Source of the DNA: Haliscomenobacteraceae bacterium
GTDB taxonomy: Bacteria > Bacteroidota > Bacteroidia > Chitinophagales > Saprospiraceae
NCBI GenBank assembly: GCA_947501115.1
Contig: CANMVX010000022.1
Span: 1-63,945 of the forward strand
DNA length: 63,945 nt
Direction of reading: 5' to 3'
The notes below the pieces were generated by a model. The model was given only the letters and a program-made list of their open reading frames with translations. It searched no databases and had not been told where the DNA came from. This document shows, one piece after another, positions 25,495 through 36,419 of the stretch. The stretch's first letter is position 1, and every line of letters starts with the position of its first letter. The translations under genes and the position numbers were made by a program.

Positions 25495-28400
25495 ATGAAG
25501 AATAAATCGAATGAAGTCTGGATTGGTGATGCTCAAATAGCAAACGATCCTGCATACCTAAGCGAATCAAATCAAGAATTTCATAGTCTAACTGTGGTTC
25601 AACAGCTTGAAGACCCTAGTCAGGTAGATTTGAATAGTAATCGTCGTGATTTCTTGAAATATCTTGGTTTTGGTCTTGGCGCAGCCACAGTGGCTGCAAG
25701 TTGTGAAATTCCTGTAAGAAAGGCCATTCCCTATGTTATTAAACCGGATGCAATCGTTCCAGGTATAGCAACCTATTATGCATCTTCCTTTGCTCAAGGA
25801 GGGGATTATTGCTCCATTTTAGTAAAAACCAGAGAAGGTCGTCCTATCAAAATTGAGGGTAACTCTCTTTCATCTGTATCTAAAGGTGGAACAAGTGCCA
25901 GAGCACAAGCCAGTGTACTAAGTCTCTATGACACAAGTAGAATTGCCAGTGCCTTCAGAGTGAAGAATGGTCAGATTGAAAAGCCTGCATCCAGAAATAA
26001 AAAAGGTCCGGGCTGGGAGGTGATTGATGCGGAAATAATGGCCGCATTGAATGCAACAAGTCAAATAAGAATTGTTACCCCAACCATTCAAAGTCCAACA
26101 ACCAAAAAAGCGATAGCTGATTTTACCATCGCTTTTCCAAATACCCGGGTAGTAACTTATGACGCTATTTCGGCGTCTGCATTGATTCAGGCAAATGAAG
26201 CTTGTTTCGGTGAGGCTGTCGTGCCTAATTATCAATTTCAAAATGCAGAGGTTATTGTCTCTTTTGAAGCTGATTTCCTTGGTACCTGGGTTTCTCCTAT
26301 CGAATTTGCCACACAATATGTAAAAAACAGACGAATTGAGGATTTGAAAAATCCTAAAATGTCTAAACATATTCAGGTGGAAAGCCACATGAGCTTAACG
26401 GGTTCTAATGCTGATAATAGAATTATGGTTAAACCTTCTGAACAGGGTGCCGCCATTCTTTCTCTATATAATGCCTTAGCTGCTTTAGCAGGATTACCCT
26501 CACAGAGTGGTCCTTCACTAGGCGCTGAAAAGGCAAAGAAATTCAAAACACTGGCAACGACTCTTTTCAATGCAAAAGGTAAATCGTTGGTTGTGTCTGG
26601 TTCAAACAATGTAGGTGAACAAACATTAATTAATGCAATAAATTATTTGTTGGGAAATTATGGTTCAACCATTGATTTCGCCAATGCTTCATTGCAAAGA
26701 CAGGGTATCGATAAATCAGTGAATGATTTGATTTCAGAAATGAAATCAGGTAAAGTAGATGCTCTTTTCTTTATGGACGGTGCTAATCCTGCCTGGGATA
26801 TACCTCGCGCAGATGAATTTGCCACACTGTCTAAAAAAGTTAAACTAAAAGTATCTTTCTCTACGGTTCCTAATGAAACTTCAGCTATTTGTGATTATGT
26901 CACACCAACGCACCATTTCTTAGAGAGTTGGGGAGACGCTCAACCTAAGAAGGGGCATTACAGTTTAGTACAACCAACGATATCTCCATTGTTTGATACA
27001 CGTCAAACAGAGGTTTCTTTGCTAACCTGGGCTAAAAGTACTGTTTTAGATGCTGCATCGGAACAACCCGCATTAGATTATCTAATGAAACATTGGGAAT
27101 CTACTATTTTTCCAACTCAAAGCAGATTTGCTATTTTCCGTGCTTTCTGGGATAGTTGTCTTCATGACGGTATTTATGAAGCCCCATTGGCTTTGACTTC
27201 AGTACCTTCATTTAACGGAGATGTTCAAAAAGCCGCATCTCAGGTAAGAAAACCAGTTCAAAACGCCTTAGAAATTTCGTTTTTCGAAACAGTCAACATG
27301 GGCGGTGGGCAATATGCAAACAACCCCTGGCTTTCTGAATTAGCAGATCCCGTTTCAAGGACTTCCTGGGGTAATTATCTTGCCGTTCCTGTTAAATGGG
27401 AGGGCGGAAATAAAATTTCTTCCTTAAATAATATCAATCCACGTGAAATTTACGGTGAAGCTGATATTGTTGATTTAGAGGTAAATGGAACCAAACAAGC
27501 TGTAACTGCTGTAAGACAATTTGGACAGTTAGAAGATACTGTTGGCTTGGCCCTAGGTTATGGACGTACCGTAACAGGTTACATGGGTAAAGCCTTAGGA
27601 AATAATGTGGGAATAAATGTTTATCCTTGGTTATCTGTTGATGCTCAAGGGAATACCCAGTATTATGCAACAAAAGCTAAAGTAAGTGATCCTATAGACA
27701 AGGAAGACTTATTTGCCTGCGTTCAATATCACCACGCAATGGGGGTTACCGGAAAGGATCCTAAAACGGGTGAAACCTTAAATGTAGATGAAAAAACTTC
27801 TATGACCATCGGCTCTGGTTATCAGGGAGGTATCGTGGATAGATCTATTATTTATAAAGGTAATTTAGATGAATTAAGTGAGTTGGTTCATCATGTAGAA
27901 GAGAAAAGAGCGGAAGCTGCAGAGTTAAATAGTAAAACGCTTTATCCAATCAATGATTATGTAGATAATGTATATTCTCAAGGTCATTGGTGGGCTATGC
28001 ATATCGATTTAAATGCATGTATCGGTTGTGGAGCTTGTTCAATAGCTTGTATGGCTGAAAACAATGTTCCTGTAGTAGGTAAAAGAGAGGTGGGTCGTCA
28101 TCATGAGATGAGTTGGTTGCGTATTGACAGATACTTCTTTGGTGAATACGAAAATCCTAATACGGTCTATCAACCAATGATGTGTCAACATTGCGATAAT
28201 GCGCCTTGTGAAAATGTTTGTCCAGTGGCTGCTACGCCTCATAGCTCTGAGGGTTTAAATCAGATGACTTACAACCGTTGTATCGGTACTCGTTATTGTG
28301 CTAACAATTGTCCTTATAAGGTAAGACGCTTTAATTGGCTGGATTATACCAAGGCAGATATGTTTGCCATTAATGAGCCTACAATAGGTAATGAATCATT

Positions 28401-28749
28401 ACCATTTGGTGCTGACAATTTAACAAGAATGGTGTTAAATCCTGATGTAACCGTTCGTTCAAGAGGTGTTATTGAGAAATGTAGCTTCTGTGTGCAACGA
28501 TTACAAGAAGGTAAATTGACCGCAAAAAAAGAAGGTCGTGCTTTACAAGATAACGATGTAAGAACAGCTTGTCAAACAGCTTGTCCTACGGGTGCTATTG
28601 TTTTTGGTGACAGAAATAATAAGTCCGGTGACTTATCTAAGAAATTAGATAATCCACTAAACTATATTGTGTTGGAAGAAATTGGCGTTCGTTCTTCTGT
28701 AAATTATACTGCTAAGGTTGTTAACCGCAGCGAAAATTTAGACGCTTAA
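25495..28749 (+). CDS. actB: Alternative complex III subunit B, molybdopterin-oxidoreductase-like with Fe-S domain
   Basis: A 1084-residue fusion. Near the N-terminus is a twin-arginine motif RRDFLKYLGFGLGAA (50-64) ending in AASC with possible lipid-anchor Cys70. The body up to about residue 800 is related to molybdopterin enzymes but in ACIII binds no cofactor. From residue 842 on are the ferredoxin-like motifs CIGCGACSIAC, CQHCDNAPCENVCP (about 897), CIGTRYCANNCP and CSFCVQR, the FeS wire of the complex. Lies 52 bp after actA. It links the haems of ActA with quinol oxidation at ActC. Confidence 0.94.
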   Translation: MKNKSNEVWIGDAQIANDPAYLSESNQEFHSLTVVQQLEDPSQVDLNSNRRDFLKYLGFGLGAATVAASCEIPVRKAIPYVIKPDAIVPGIATYYASSFAQGGDYCSILVKTREGRPIKIEGNSLSSVSKGGTSARAQASVLSLYDTSRIASAFRVKNGQIEKPASRNKKGPGWEVIDAEIMAALNATSQIRIVTPTIQSPTTKKAIADFTIAFPNTRVVTYDAISASALIQANEACFGEAVVPNYQFQNAEVIVSFEADFLGTWVSPIEFATQYVKNRRIEDLKNPKMSKHIQVESHMSLTGSNADNRIMVKPSEQGAAILSLYNALAALAGLPSQSGPSLGAEKAKKFKTLATTLFNAKGKSLVVSGSNNVGEQTLINAINYLLGNYGSTIDFANASLQRQGIDKSVNDLISEMKSGKVDALFFMDGANPAWDIPRADEFATLSKKVKLKVSFSTVPNETSAICDYVTPTHHFLESWGDAQPKKGHYSLVQPTISPLFDTRQTEVSLLTWAKSTVLDAASEQPALDYLMKHWESTIFPTQSRFAIFRAFWDSCLHDGIYEAPLALTSVPSFNGDVQKAASQVRKPVQNALEISFFETVNMGGGQYANNPWLSELADPVSRTSWGNYLAVPVKWEGGNKISSLNNINPREIYGEADIVDLEVNGTKQAVTAVRQFGQLEDTVGLALGYGRTVTGYMGKALGNNVGINVYPWLSVDAQGNTQYYATKAKVSDPIDKEDLFACVQYHHAMGVTGKDPKTGETLNVDEKTSMTIGSGYQGGIVDRSIIYKGNLDELSELVHHVEEKRAEAAELNSKTLYPINDYVDNVYSQGHWWAMHIDLNACIGCGACSIACMAENNVPVVGKREVGRHHEMSWLRIDRYFFGEYENPNTVYQPMMCQHCDNAPCENVCPVAATPHSSEGLNQMTYNRCIGTRYCANNCPYKVRRFNWLDYTKADMFAINEPTIGNESLPFGADNLTRMVLNPDVTVRSRGVIEKCSFCVQRLQEGKLTAKKEGRALQDNDVRTACQTACPTGAIVFGDRNNKSGDLSKKLDNPLNYIVLEEIGVRSSVNYTAKVVNRSENLDA

Positions 28750-28795
28750 TATAAATGGTTAGCCATCATATGTTGATTACTTTAAAATATAACTC

Positions 28796-30205
<1,410 letters not shown>

Positions 30206-30234
30206 GCATTGTTTGCGCTAAAAAGAAATTTTAA

Positions 30235-30765
30235 ATGAAACAAGAATCAACCCAAGTACTCTACGGTTTATATAACGACGAGGAAGTACTGCTCCATGCA
30301 GTAAAAAAGGCTAAGGAAGATCATTTAGATATAATGGATGTTTATTCACCTTTTCCAGTTCACGGTCTTGATAATATTTTAGGCTTGACAGAAAGCCGTA
30401 TCCATATTGCAGGTTTTATATATGGTTTAATTGGCTGTTTAAGTGCCTTTTTATTTATGACCTGGGTGTTCACCAGAGATTGGCCAATTATATTCGGTGG
30501 TAAGCCTTATTTTTCTGCTCTTGCATTCATACCCATTACCTTCGAAGTAACAGTTCTTTTTGCCTCCGTTGGTATGGTAGTTACTTTTTACACTATTTGT
30601 GGTATGGGGCCTGGTGTAGATAATCCAACCCTGGATGACAGAATTACAGATGATAAGTTTTGTATTGCTTTTGATGTCGATAATGCAGATGAATCAAAGC
30701 AGGCAGCACTTAGACAGTTTTTAACCGATACAGGTGCTGAAGAAGTTAATGTTAAATCGATCTGA
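30235..30765 (+). CDS. actD: Alternative complex III subunit D (DUF3341)
   Basis: A 176-residue DUF3341 protein with two helices (about 60-80 and 98-122) and a soluble C-terminus. The N-terminal LYGLYNDEEVLLHAVKKA and DVYSPFPVHGLDNILGL segments are diagnostic for ActD. It is a peripheral structural subunit that packs against ActC and ActF. Gene order and short spacing place it in the act operon. Confidence 0.93.
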   Translation: MKQESTQVLYGLYNDEEVLLHAVKKAKEDHLDIMDVYSPFPVHGLDNILGLTESRIHIAGFIYGLIGCLSAFLFMTWVFTRDWPIIFGGKPYFSALAFIPITFEVTVLFASVGMVVTFYTICGMGPGVDNPTLDDRITDDKFCIAFDVDNADESKQAALRQFLTDTGAEEVNVKSI

Positions 30766-30799
30766 TAAACCTGATTATTATCTTCTAAAAAAGAAGTAT

Positions 30800-31627
30800 A
30801 TGATACCAATAAGAAAATTTGTTGTTTTGATATTGTCTCTTTCTGTTTTTATGGTGAGTTGTTCACCCTCTGGTAAGAATAAGACTGGTCATGAGTATAT
30901 GCCTGATATGGCTCATGCAATTGCTTATGAGGCCAATGTTTATGGTTATTCATCTAATAATACCTGGGATAAAGAGAGTTCCAGATCAAGAAGAGCACTT
31001 TCTGTTCCTGGCAAGCCTGTCAATGGAACTGTTCCGCGCGGTTATAGTGGTGCTATGTCAAATGGTGAAATAGACCAATCAAAAATGGATATGATTAGGG
31101 GAAAAAATCAATTGAATGCCCAGGCAACTACGGTAAATGGTCACGTTGGTTTTTATTATGCTGATAATGAAGATGAAAGGCTTCGTGCAATAGCGGAAAT
31201 TAAAGCTAATCCGTTTCCAATTACAAAAAAAGGACTTGAGATTGGTAAAGAATTATATACCATTAATTGCGCTATTTGTCACGGTGATGCCGGTGACGGT
31301 GCTGGTTATTTAGTACGTGATGCTAATCCTGCAACAGGTGATCCTGGTGGAAAATATCCTGCAGCTCCAGCAAATTTTATGTTGGACGATTTGATTAACT
31401 CCTCAAATGGTCGTTATTACTTCAGTCTTATTTACGGTAAAAACGTTATGGGTGGTTATGCCGACAAATTAAGTTTCGAAGAACGCTGGCAGGTAATTCA
31501 CTATATCAGGTCTTTACAGGCGACTTCTAAAACATTAATTTACAACGAGAAAATGAATACTTTAAATGCTGAATATGGTGTGCCGTTGAAAATGAAAAAT
31601 CAATTGGCTTCACTTTCAGTTAAATAG
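30800..31627 (+). CDS. actE: Alternative complex III subunit E, monohaem cytochrome c lipoprotein
   Basis: A 275-residue lipoprotein. The ATG at 30800 gives a signal ending FMVSC (lipid-anchoring Cys21); a longer frame from 30734 would overlap actD. The single haem site is CAICHGDAG (Cys157), and Met ligand candidates follow in YGKNVMGGYADKLS. ActE accepts electrons from ActA, or passes them on to the oxidase in F. johnsoniae-type supercomplexes (family knowledge). It lies 34 bp after actD. Confidence 0.93.
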   Translation: MIPIRKFVVLILSLSVFMVSCSPSGKNKTGHEYMPDMAHAIAYEANVYGYSSNNTWDKESSRSRRALSVPGKPVNGTVPRGYSGAMSNGEIDQSKMDMIRGKNQLNAQATTVNGHVGFYYADNEDERLRAIAEIKANPFPITKKGLEIGKELYTINCAICHGDAGDGAGYLVRDANPATGDPGGKYPAAPANFMLDDLINSSNGRYYFSLIYGKNVMGGYADKLSFEERWQVIHYIRSLQATSKTLIYNEKMNTLNAEYGVPLKMKNQLASLSVK

Positions 31628-31655
31628 TTTTCTAATATTAAATCTGCTTACTTAA

Positions 31656-32939
31656 ATGGCAAATGTGATGAATCAATTTACTTTTACTTCCAAACAGAAA
31701 AACGTTTTATTTGCATTTATGGGCCTTGGATTACTATGTCTTGCTTTGACCTGGTTTTCTGATGATGCCTTGCACACGCGTTTTTGGAGTAATTTCCTAC
31801 ATAATGCTACCTTTTTTACAGGTATTTCATTTGTTTCACTATTCGTTATCACTGCTTTTACTACGGCTTGGGCTGGTTGGTATGTAGGTATGAAAAGAAT
31901 TTGGGAAGCAAATATGCAGTTTATTTTGGTAGGCCTTGGATTAATGCTTGTCGTAGTTTTAGGTATTTGGGGACATTTCCATCATTTATACCATTGGTCA
32001 GACGAAGCTGAAGTGGCTAAAGATGCGGTAATGAAAGGTAAAGCATCTTTCCTGAATAAATATTGGTACACGCTTGGTACCTTAGTAATTGTTGGTATGT
32101 GGGCGTTTTTTGCTTATAATATTCGCAAAATTTCTTTGGACGAAGATATAAATGGTAAGGGTCAGGCAGATAACTTTAAGCATCATAGAAAAATTAGAGT
32201 TTGGTCTGTTATCTTCATGCCTTTAGCTGGTTTCTCGAGTGCTGCTATCATCTGGCAATGGGTAATGTCTGTAGATGCTCATTGGTATAGTACTCTTTTT
32301 GCTTGGTATTCGGGAGTTAGTTGGTTTGTAAGTATGATTGCTATCACCATTTTAACCCTAATTTATCTGAAAAGCTTAGGATATTTTGCCCATATTACTT
32401 CTGATCACATGCATGATCTTGGTAAATTATTATTTGCATTTAGTATTTTCTGGACTTATATGTGGTTTTCTCAGTACATGCTTATCTGGTATGCAAACGT
32501 TGGAGAAGAAACAGTCTATTTTTATGAAAGATTACAAAATTACAAGCCTTTGTTTTATGCTAATCTTTTAATAAATTTCATTCTGCCATTCTTTGTTCTA
32601 ATGCGTAATGATAATAAAAGAAAATTTGGTCCGCTCGCTTTTGCCTCTATCATGGTTTTTATCGGTCATTGGCTCGATTTCTTTCTTATGATAAAACCAG
32701 GTGTAAGACATACGGCTTTAGAAGCATTGGGTCATCATCATGCTGCTGGTCATGATACAACACTTCCTTTTCAAATGGGTTTTACAATGCCTGGATTATT
32801 GGAAGTTGGTACTATGTTGGGTTTCCTTGCACTTTACCTGTTTATTACCCTTAGAAGTTTAAGTAAAGCTGCGTTGTTCCCTAAGAATGATCCTTATGCA
32901 GGGGAAGCTACTCACCACCATGTTTGGCCTTATATATAA
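31656..32939 (+). CDS. actF: Alternative complex III subunit F, second NrfD-like membrane subunit
   Basis: A 427-residue polytopic membrane protein with about ten helices, the ActC paralogue of the complex. Seen are WSNFLHNATFFTGISF, FHHLYHWSDEAEVAKDAVMK with a His-rich loop, VMSVDAHWYSTLFAWYSGVS and FIGHWLDFFLMIKPG. The C-terminal half has a short His-rich stretch (GHHHAAGHD). It closes the act operon, 28 bp after actE. Function follows from structure of known ACIII. Confidence 0.93.
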   Translation: MANVMNQFTFTSKQKNVLFAFMGLGLLCLALTWFSDDALHTRFWSNFLHNATFFTGISFVSLFVITAFTTAWAGWYVGMKRIWEANMQFILVGLGLMLVVVLGIWGHFHHLYHWSDEAEVAKDAVMKGKASFLNKYWYTLGTLVIVGMWAFFAYNIRKISLDEDINGKGQADNFKHHRKIRVWSVIFMPLAGFSSAAIIWQWVMSVDAHWYSTLFAWYSGVSWFVSMIAITILTLIYLKSLGYFAHITSDHMHDLGKLLFAFSIFWTYMWFSQYMLIWYANVGEETVYFYERLQNYKPLFYANLLINFILPFFVLMRNDNKRKFGPLAFASIMVFIGHWLDFFLMIKPGVRHTALEALGHHHAAGHDTTLPFQMGFTMPGLLEVGTMLGFLALYLFITLRSLSKAALFPKNDPYAGEATHHHVWPYI

Positions 32940-32971
32940 TCATTCTAAATAAAAAACCATTGTGAACGAAT

Positions 32972-33004
32972 TTTGTTAAATAAGTTAATTATAAACTAAT
33001 TTTG
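32972..33004 (+). promoter_or_regulatory. Bacteroidota -33/-7 promoter in front of the cytochrome oxidase cluster
   Basis: TTTG at 32972-32975 and TAATTTTG at 32997-33004 match the -33 TTTG and -7 TAnnTTTG elements with 21 bp between, in the 98-bp gap between actF and ctaC. The start codon of ctaC follows 33 bp after the -7 box. The oxidase genes therefore may have their own promoter besides read-through from act. Confidence 0.55.
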
Positions 33005-33037
33005 TTGCTCACATTTTTACATAAATAATAAATCATC

Positions 33038-34489
33038 ATGACTATTCTTCTTGTAATAATTAGTATAATTCTTATCGCTGTTATTATTGTACAAATAGGG
33101 AAGGTAACGGAACTTGCTGCAAAAATAAGGGGAGAGGAAGAAATGCAGTATGAAGTTAATCGTAGTCAGGGCGGCTACATGATTCTCTTTTTGGTTGTGT
33201 TTTTAATTGGATGTATCGTTTCCGCTGTTTACTTCAAAAACTATATGTTGGGCTATGGTCCTCATTTACCAGCGTCAGAACATGGTTCCATCTTAGATAA
33301 GATGTTCAATGTGACCCTTTTCTTTACGGGCATCGTTTTCGTTATCACGCACGTCCTTCTTTTTTATTTTGGTTGGAAATATAGTGCTAAAAAAGGTAAA
33401 AAAGCCTTGTTTATTCCTCATGATAACAAACTTGAAATTATTTGGACAGCCATTCCTGCTGTGGTTATGACCTTTTTGGTTGTTGGTGGTTTGGATGCAT
33501 GGAATGAGGTAATGGCAGATGTTTCAGAAGATGATAATTATTTAGAAATTGAAGCAACTGGTTTTCAATTTGGTTGGAATTTGAGATATCCTGGTGCTGA
33601 TGGTCTGATTGGGGAGAAGAATTATAAATTGATTTCAAGCGAGAATCCATTAGGTCAGAATTGGAAAGATGAGAAAAATCTTGATGATTTTTTGGCAACT
33701 GAACTTGTTCTTCCTGTTGGGCAAAAAGTAAGGGTTAGAATTACAGCACAAGATGTTCTTCACAATTTTTATCTTCCTCATTTCAGAGTTAAAATGGATG
33801 CCATTCCTGGTATGCCTACTTACTTTGTGTTTACACCGTCGAAAACAACTGAAGAATACCGGCAAGAACTTAAAAAATATGCTGAGTATAATGTGCCAGA
33901 TCCTGCTGATCCTCTAAAAATGCTTTGGGAAACTTTTGAATATGAACTGGCTTGTGCAGAATTGTGCGGTCGTGGGCACTACAGTATGAAGCGTCCAGTA
34001 AAAATTGTTTCTCAAGAGGAATATGATACATGGTTAGCCTCTCAATCTTCATATTATCTTTCCAATATTCGTTTTAAAGAAAGCGATCCCTGGACTGATA
34101 AATTATTTGATACAGAGGTTTCTTCAAAGAAAGAAGTGCTGAACGCGGCTTTTGTATTCGATAACATTGGCAAAGATTTACCTATCGATGCTCTAAGTTT
34201 CAAAGGTGATAAGGAATTTAGTCTTACAGGTTTTTCTAAAGATCAATTGGTTTTATTAGCTGAAACACTAAAATCTAAACAAGGTAGTAGTGTTAATTTA
34301 GCGGTTACCATTCCTACTGAGAACGATAGTGTGGTGGCAGAAGCAAAAACAAAGTTGATTTTAGATGTTTTATACGCTAATGGCGTTAATTCATCTCAAA
34401 TAGAGTTATCACCTGTTTCTATAGCTACTGAAGACAATACGACAACTAAATGGGTATTTACTCTGTTAGGTGCTGGACTTTCATTATAA
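33038..34489 (+). CDS. ctaC: Cytochrome c oxidase subunit II with extra C-terminal domain
   Basis: A 483-residue CuA subunit, longer than the usual 250-350. Three hydrophobic segments (2-22, 44-65, 87-110) precede the cupredoxin domain. CuA ligands are in CAELCGRGHYSM (C306, C310, H314, M317; E308 backbone ligand) and the first His in VLHNFYLPHFRVKMD. It accepts electrons from cytochrome c. Residues about 350-483 form an extension that resembles an OmpA-like beta-alpha-beta-alpha fold (FSKDQLVLLAETLKSK; AEAKTKLILDVLYANGV). Unusual; see findings. First gene of the cta cluster. Confidence 0.93.
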   Translation: MTILLVIISIILIAVIIVQIGKVTELAAKIRGEEEMQYEVNRSQGGYMILFLVVFLIGCIVSAVYFKNYMLGYGPHLPASEHGSILDKMFNVTLFFTGIVFVITHVLLFYFGWKYSAKKGKKALFIPHDNKLEIIWTAIPAVVMTFLVVGGLDAWNEVMADVSEDDNYLEIEATGFQFGWNLRYPGADGLIGEKNYKLISSENPLGQNWKDEKNLDDFLATELVLPVGQKVRVRITAQDVLHNFYLPHFRVKMDAIPGMPTYFVFTPSKTTEEYRQELKKYAEYNVPDPADPLKMLWETFEYELACAELCGRGHYSMKRPVKIVSQEEYDTWLASQSSYYLSNIRFKESDPWTDKLFDTEVSSKKEVLNAAFVFDNIGKDLPIDALSFKGDKEFSLTGFSKDQLVLLAETLKSKQGSSVNLAVTIPTENDSVVAEAKTKLILDVLYANGVNSSQIELSPVSIATEDNTTTKWVFTLLGAGLSL

Positions 34490-34517
34490 TCAAAACAAAC
34501 AAAAAAAATCAGAACTA

Positions 34518-36374
34518 ATGGCAAATGTTTTAACTGCTGCTCCACATTCAGAAGAAGATGTTTTGATTGAACAAATGGGATATGATGATCATTTCCATGA
34601 GCACCATGATGGTGACAAGTTTCAATCTAATTTTATTACTACCTATATCTTTAGTCAAGATCATAAAATGATCGCTAAACAGTTCCTTATTACAGGTATG
34701 TTTTGGGGTGTTATAGGTGGATTAATGTCTCTTGTTTTCAGACTTCAACTCGGTTTTCCTGAGGAAAGTATGGCTTGGCTAAAACCCGTTTTAGGTAAAT
34801 GGATTGAGATTAATGCTGAAACAGGTATGGGGGCTCTTTCACCAGACTTTTATTATGCATTAGTTACTATGCATGGTACTATTCTTGTGTTTTTCGTATT
34901 AACAGCTGGTTTGAGTGGTACTTTTAGTAACCTCTTAATTCCACTTCAATTGGGGGCACGTGACATGGCGTCTCCATTATTGAACATGATGTCTTATTGG
35001 TTTTTCTTCCTCGCAGGACTTATAATGTTCATTTCTCTTTTCCTAAATACCGGACCTTTCTCTGGTGGCTGGACTGCCTATCCGCCCTTAAGTGCCTTAC
35101 CTCAGGCGAGCACTGGTTCCGGAGCAGGTATGACTTTATGGTTAATTAGTTTGGTGTTCTTCGTGGTTTCTGTGCTTTTAGGTGGCATAAATTATATAAC
35201 TACCGTTTTAAACTTAAGAACTAAAGGAATGAATATGTGGAGAATGCCTCTTACTATATGGGCATTTTTTGTTACTGCTATTTTGGGTCTGTTATCTTTC
35301 CCAGTATTGGCTTCAGCATTCTTTTTGGTGATGTGTGATAGAGGCTTAGGAACCAGTTTCTTTTTAAATGAAATTTTTATTGGTGGTCAGGCATTAGACC
35401 ATGTTGGTGGAAGCCCGGTTTTATATCAGCATTTATTTTGGTTCTTAGGACACCCTGAAGTTTATATCATTATTTTGCCTGCAATGGGTATTGTTTCGGA
35501 GGTTCTTGCCGTTCACAGCAGAAAACCTGTTTTTGGTTATAAAGCCATGGTTTTCTCAATCTTAGCTATTGGCTTCTTATCTTTTATAGTGTGGGCTCAC
35601 CACATGTTCATGTCCGGTGTGAATCCATTTATTTCAAATTTCTTTGTTGTATTCACTTTAATTATTGCCGTTCCTTCAGCGGTTAAAGTGTTCAACTGGA
35701 TTGCTACTTTGTTTGGTGGAAATATCAGATTTACCGCAGCTAGTTTATTTGGTATTGGTTTCGTTTCTATGTTTATATCTGGTGGATTAACAGGTATTTT
35801 CCTTGGTAATTCAGCGATTGATATTCAGATGCACGATACCTATTTTGTGGTTGCACACTTTCATATCGTTATGGGTGTTGCTGCATTCTTTGGTATGTTC
35901 GCTGGTGTTTATCATTGGTTTCCTAAAATGTATGGTAGATTTATGAATGAAACGCTGGGTAAGTTGCACTTCTGGGGTACCATGGTTGGTGCATATCTTA
36001 TATTCTGGCCTATGCATTATATAGGTATGGCAGGTGTTCCAAGAAGATATTATCGTTTTGATACCTTCCAGTCTTTTTCTCAGTTTGATGATATGAATAA
36101 GTTTATTACTATTGCAGCTATCGTTACTTTTGGATTTCAGTTGATTCTTATCATTAACTTCTTCTACAGTATTTGGTATGGTAAGAAGGTTACTGAAAAA
36201 AATCCATGGGGTGCAACTACATTGGAATGGACTACTGAAGTGGATCCAGGACACGGTAACTGGGCTGGTAAACTTCCTGTTGTTCATAGATGGGCTTATG
36301 ATTATGCAAAAGATGGGCAAGAGTTTATTTCTCAGATAACACCGTTGAAAGAGGGTGAGTCAGAGACACATTAA
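34518..36374 (+). CDS. ctaD: Cytochrome c oxidase subunit I
   Basis: A 618-residue haem-copper oxidase core subunit with about 12 helices. It has the CuB/His-Tyr motif GHPEVYIIILPAMG, the CuB His pair in WAHHMF, and the haem ligands in HDTYFVVAHFHIVMG; an early haem a ligand lies in LVTMHGTILVFF. The Glu-type proton path is not clear from sequence alone. The ATG at 34518 (MANVLTAAPH) is used, 28 bp after ctaC; the upstream frame start has no support. It reduces O2 to water and pumps protons. Confidence 0.96.
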   Translation: MANVLTAAPHSEEDVLIEQMGYDDHFHEHHDGDKFQSNFITTYIFSQDHKMIAKQFLITGMFWGVIGGLMSLVFRLQLGFPEESMAWLKPVLGKWIEINAETGMGALSPDFYYALVTMHGTILVFFVLTAGLSGTFSNLLIPLQLGARDMASPLLNMMSYWFFFLAGLIMFISLFLNTGPFSGGWTAYPPLSALPQASTGSGAGMTLWLISLVFFVVSVLLGGINYITTVLNLRTKGMNMWRMPLTIWAFFVTAILGLLSFPVLASAFFLVMCDRGLGTSFFLNEIFIGGQALDHVGGSPVLYQHLFWFLGHPEVYIIILPAMGIVSEVLAVHSRKPVFGYKAMVFSILAIGFLSFIVWAHHMFMSGVNPFISNFFVVFTLIIAVPSAVKVFNWIATLFGGNIRFTAASLFGIGFVSMFISGGLTGIFLGNSAIDIQMHDTYFVVAHFHIVMGVAAFFGMFAGVYHWFPKMYGRFMNETLGKLHFWGTMVGAYLIFWPMHYIGMAGVPRRYYRFDTFQSFSQFDDMNKFITIAAIVTFGFQLILIINFFYSIWYGKKVTEKNPWGATTLEWTTEVDPGHGNWAGKLPVVHRWAYDYAKDGQEFISQITPLKEGESETH

Positions 36375-36391
36375 TTCTTATATTGGTTTTT

Positions 36392-36408
36392 ATTTAGTCG
36401 AACTAAAT
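36392..36408 (+). other. Short hairpin between ctaD and ctaB
   Basis: ATTTAGT and ACTAAAT form a perfect 7-bp stem with a CGA loop in the 45-bp gap between ctaD and ctaB. There is no T-run, so it looks like an mRNA processing or stability element rather than a terminator. Confidence 0.3.
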
Positions 36409-36419
36409 TTAAATAAAGA

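Noticed and set aside
35811-36320. 169-codon minus-strand frame
   Set aside because: Shadow of ctaD, whose plus-strand protein carries all oxidase motifs.
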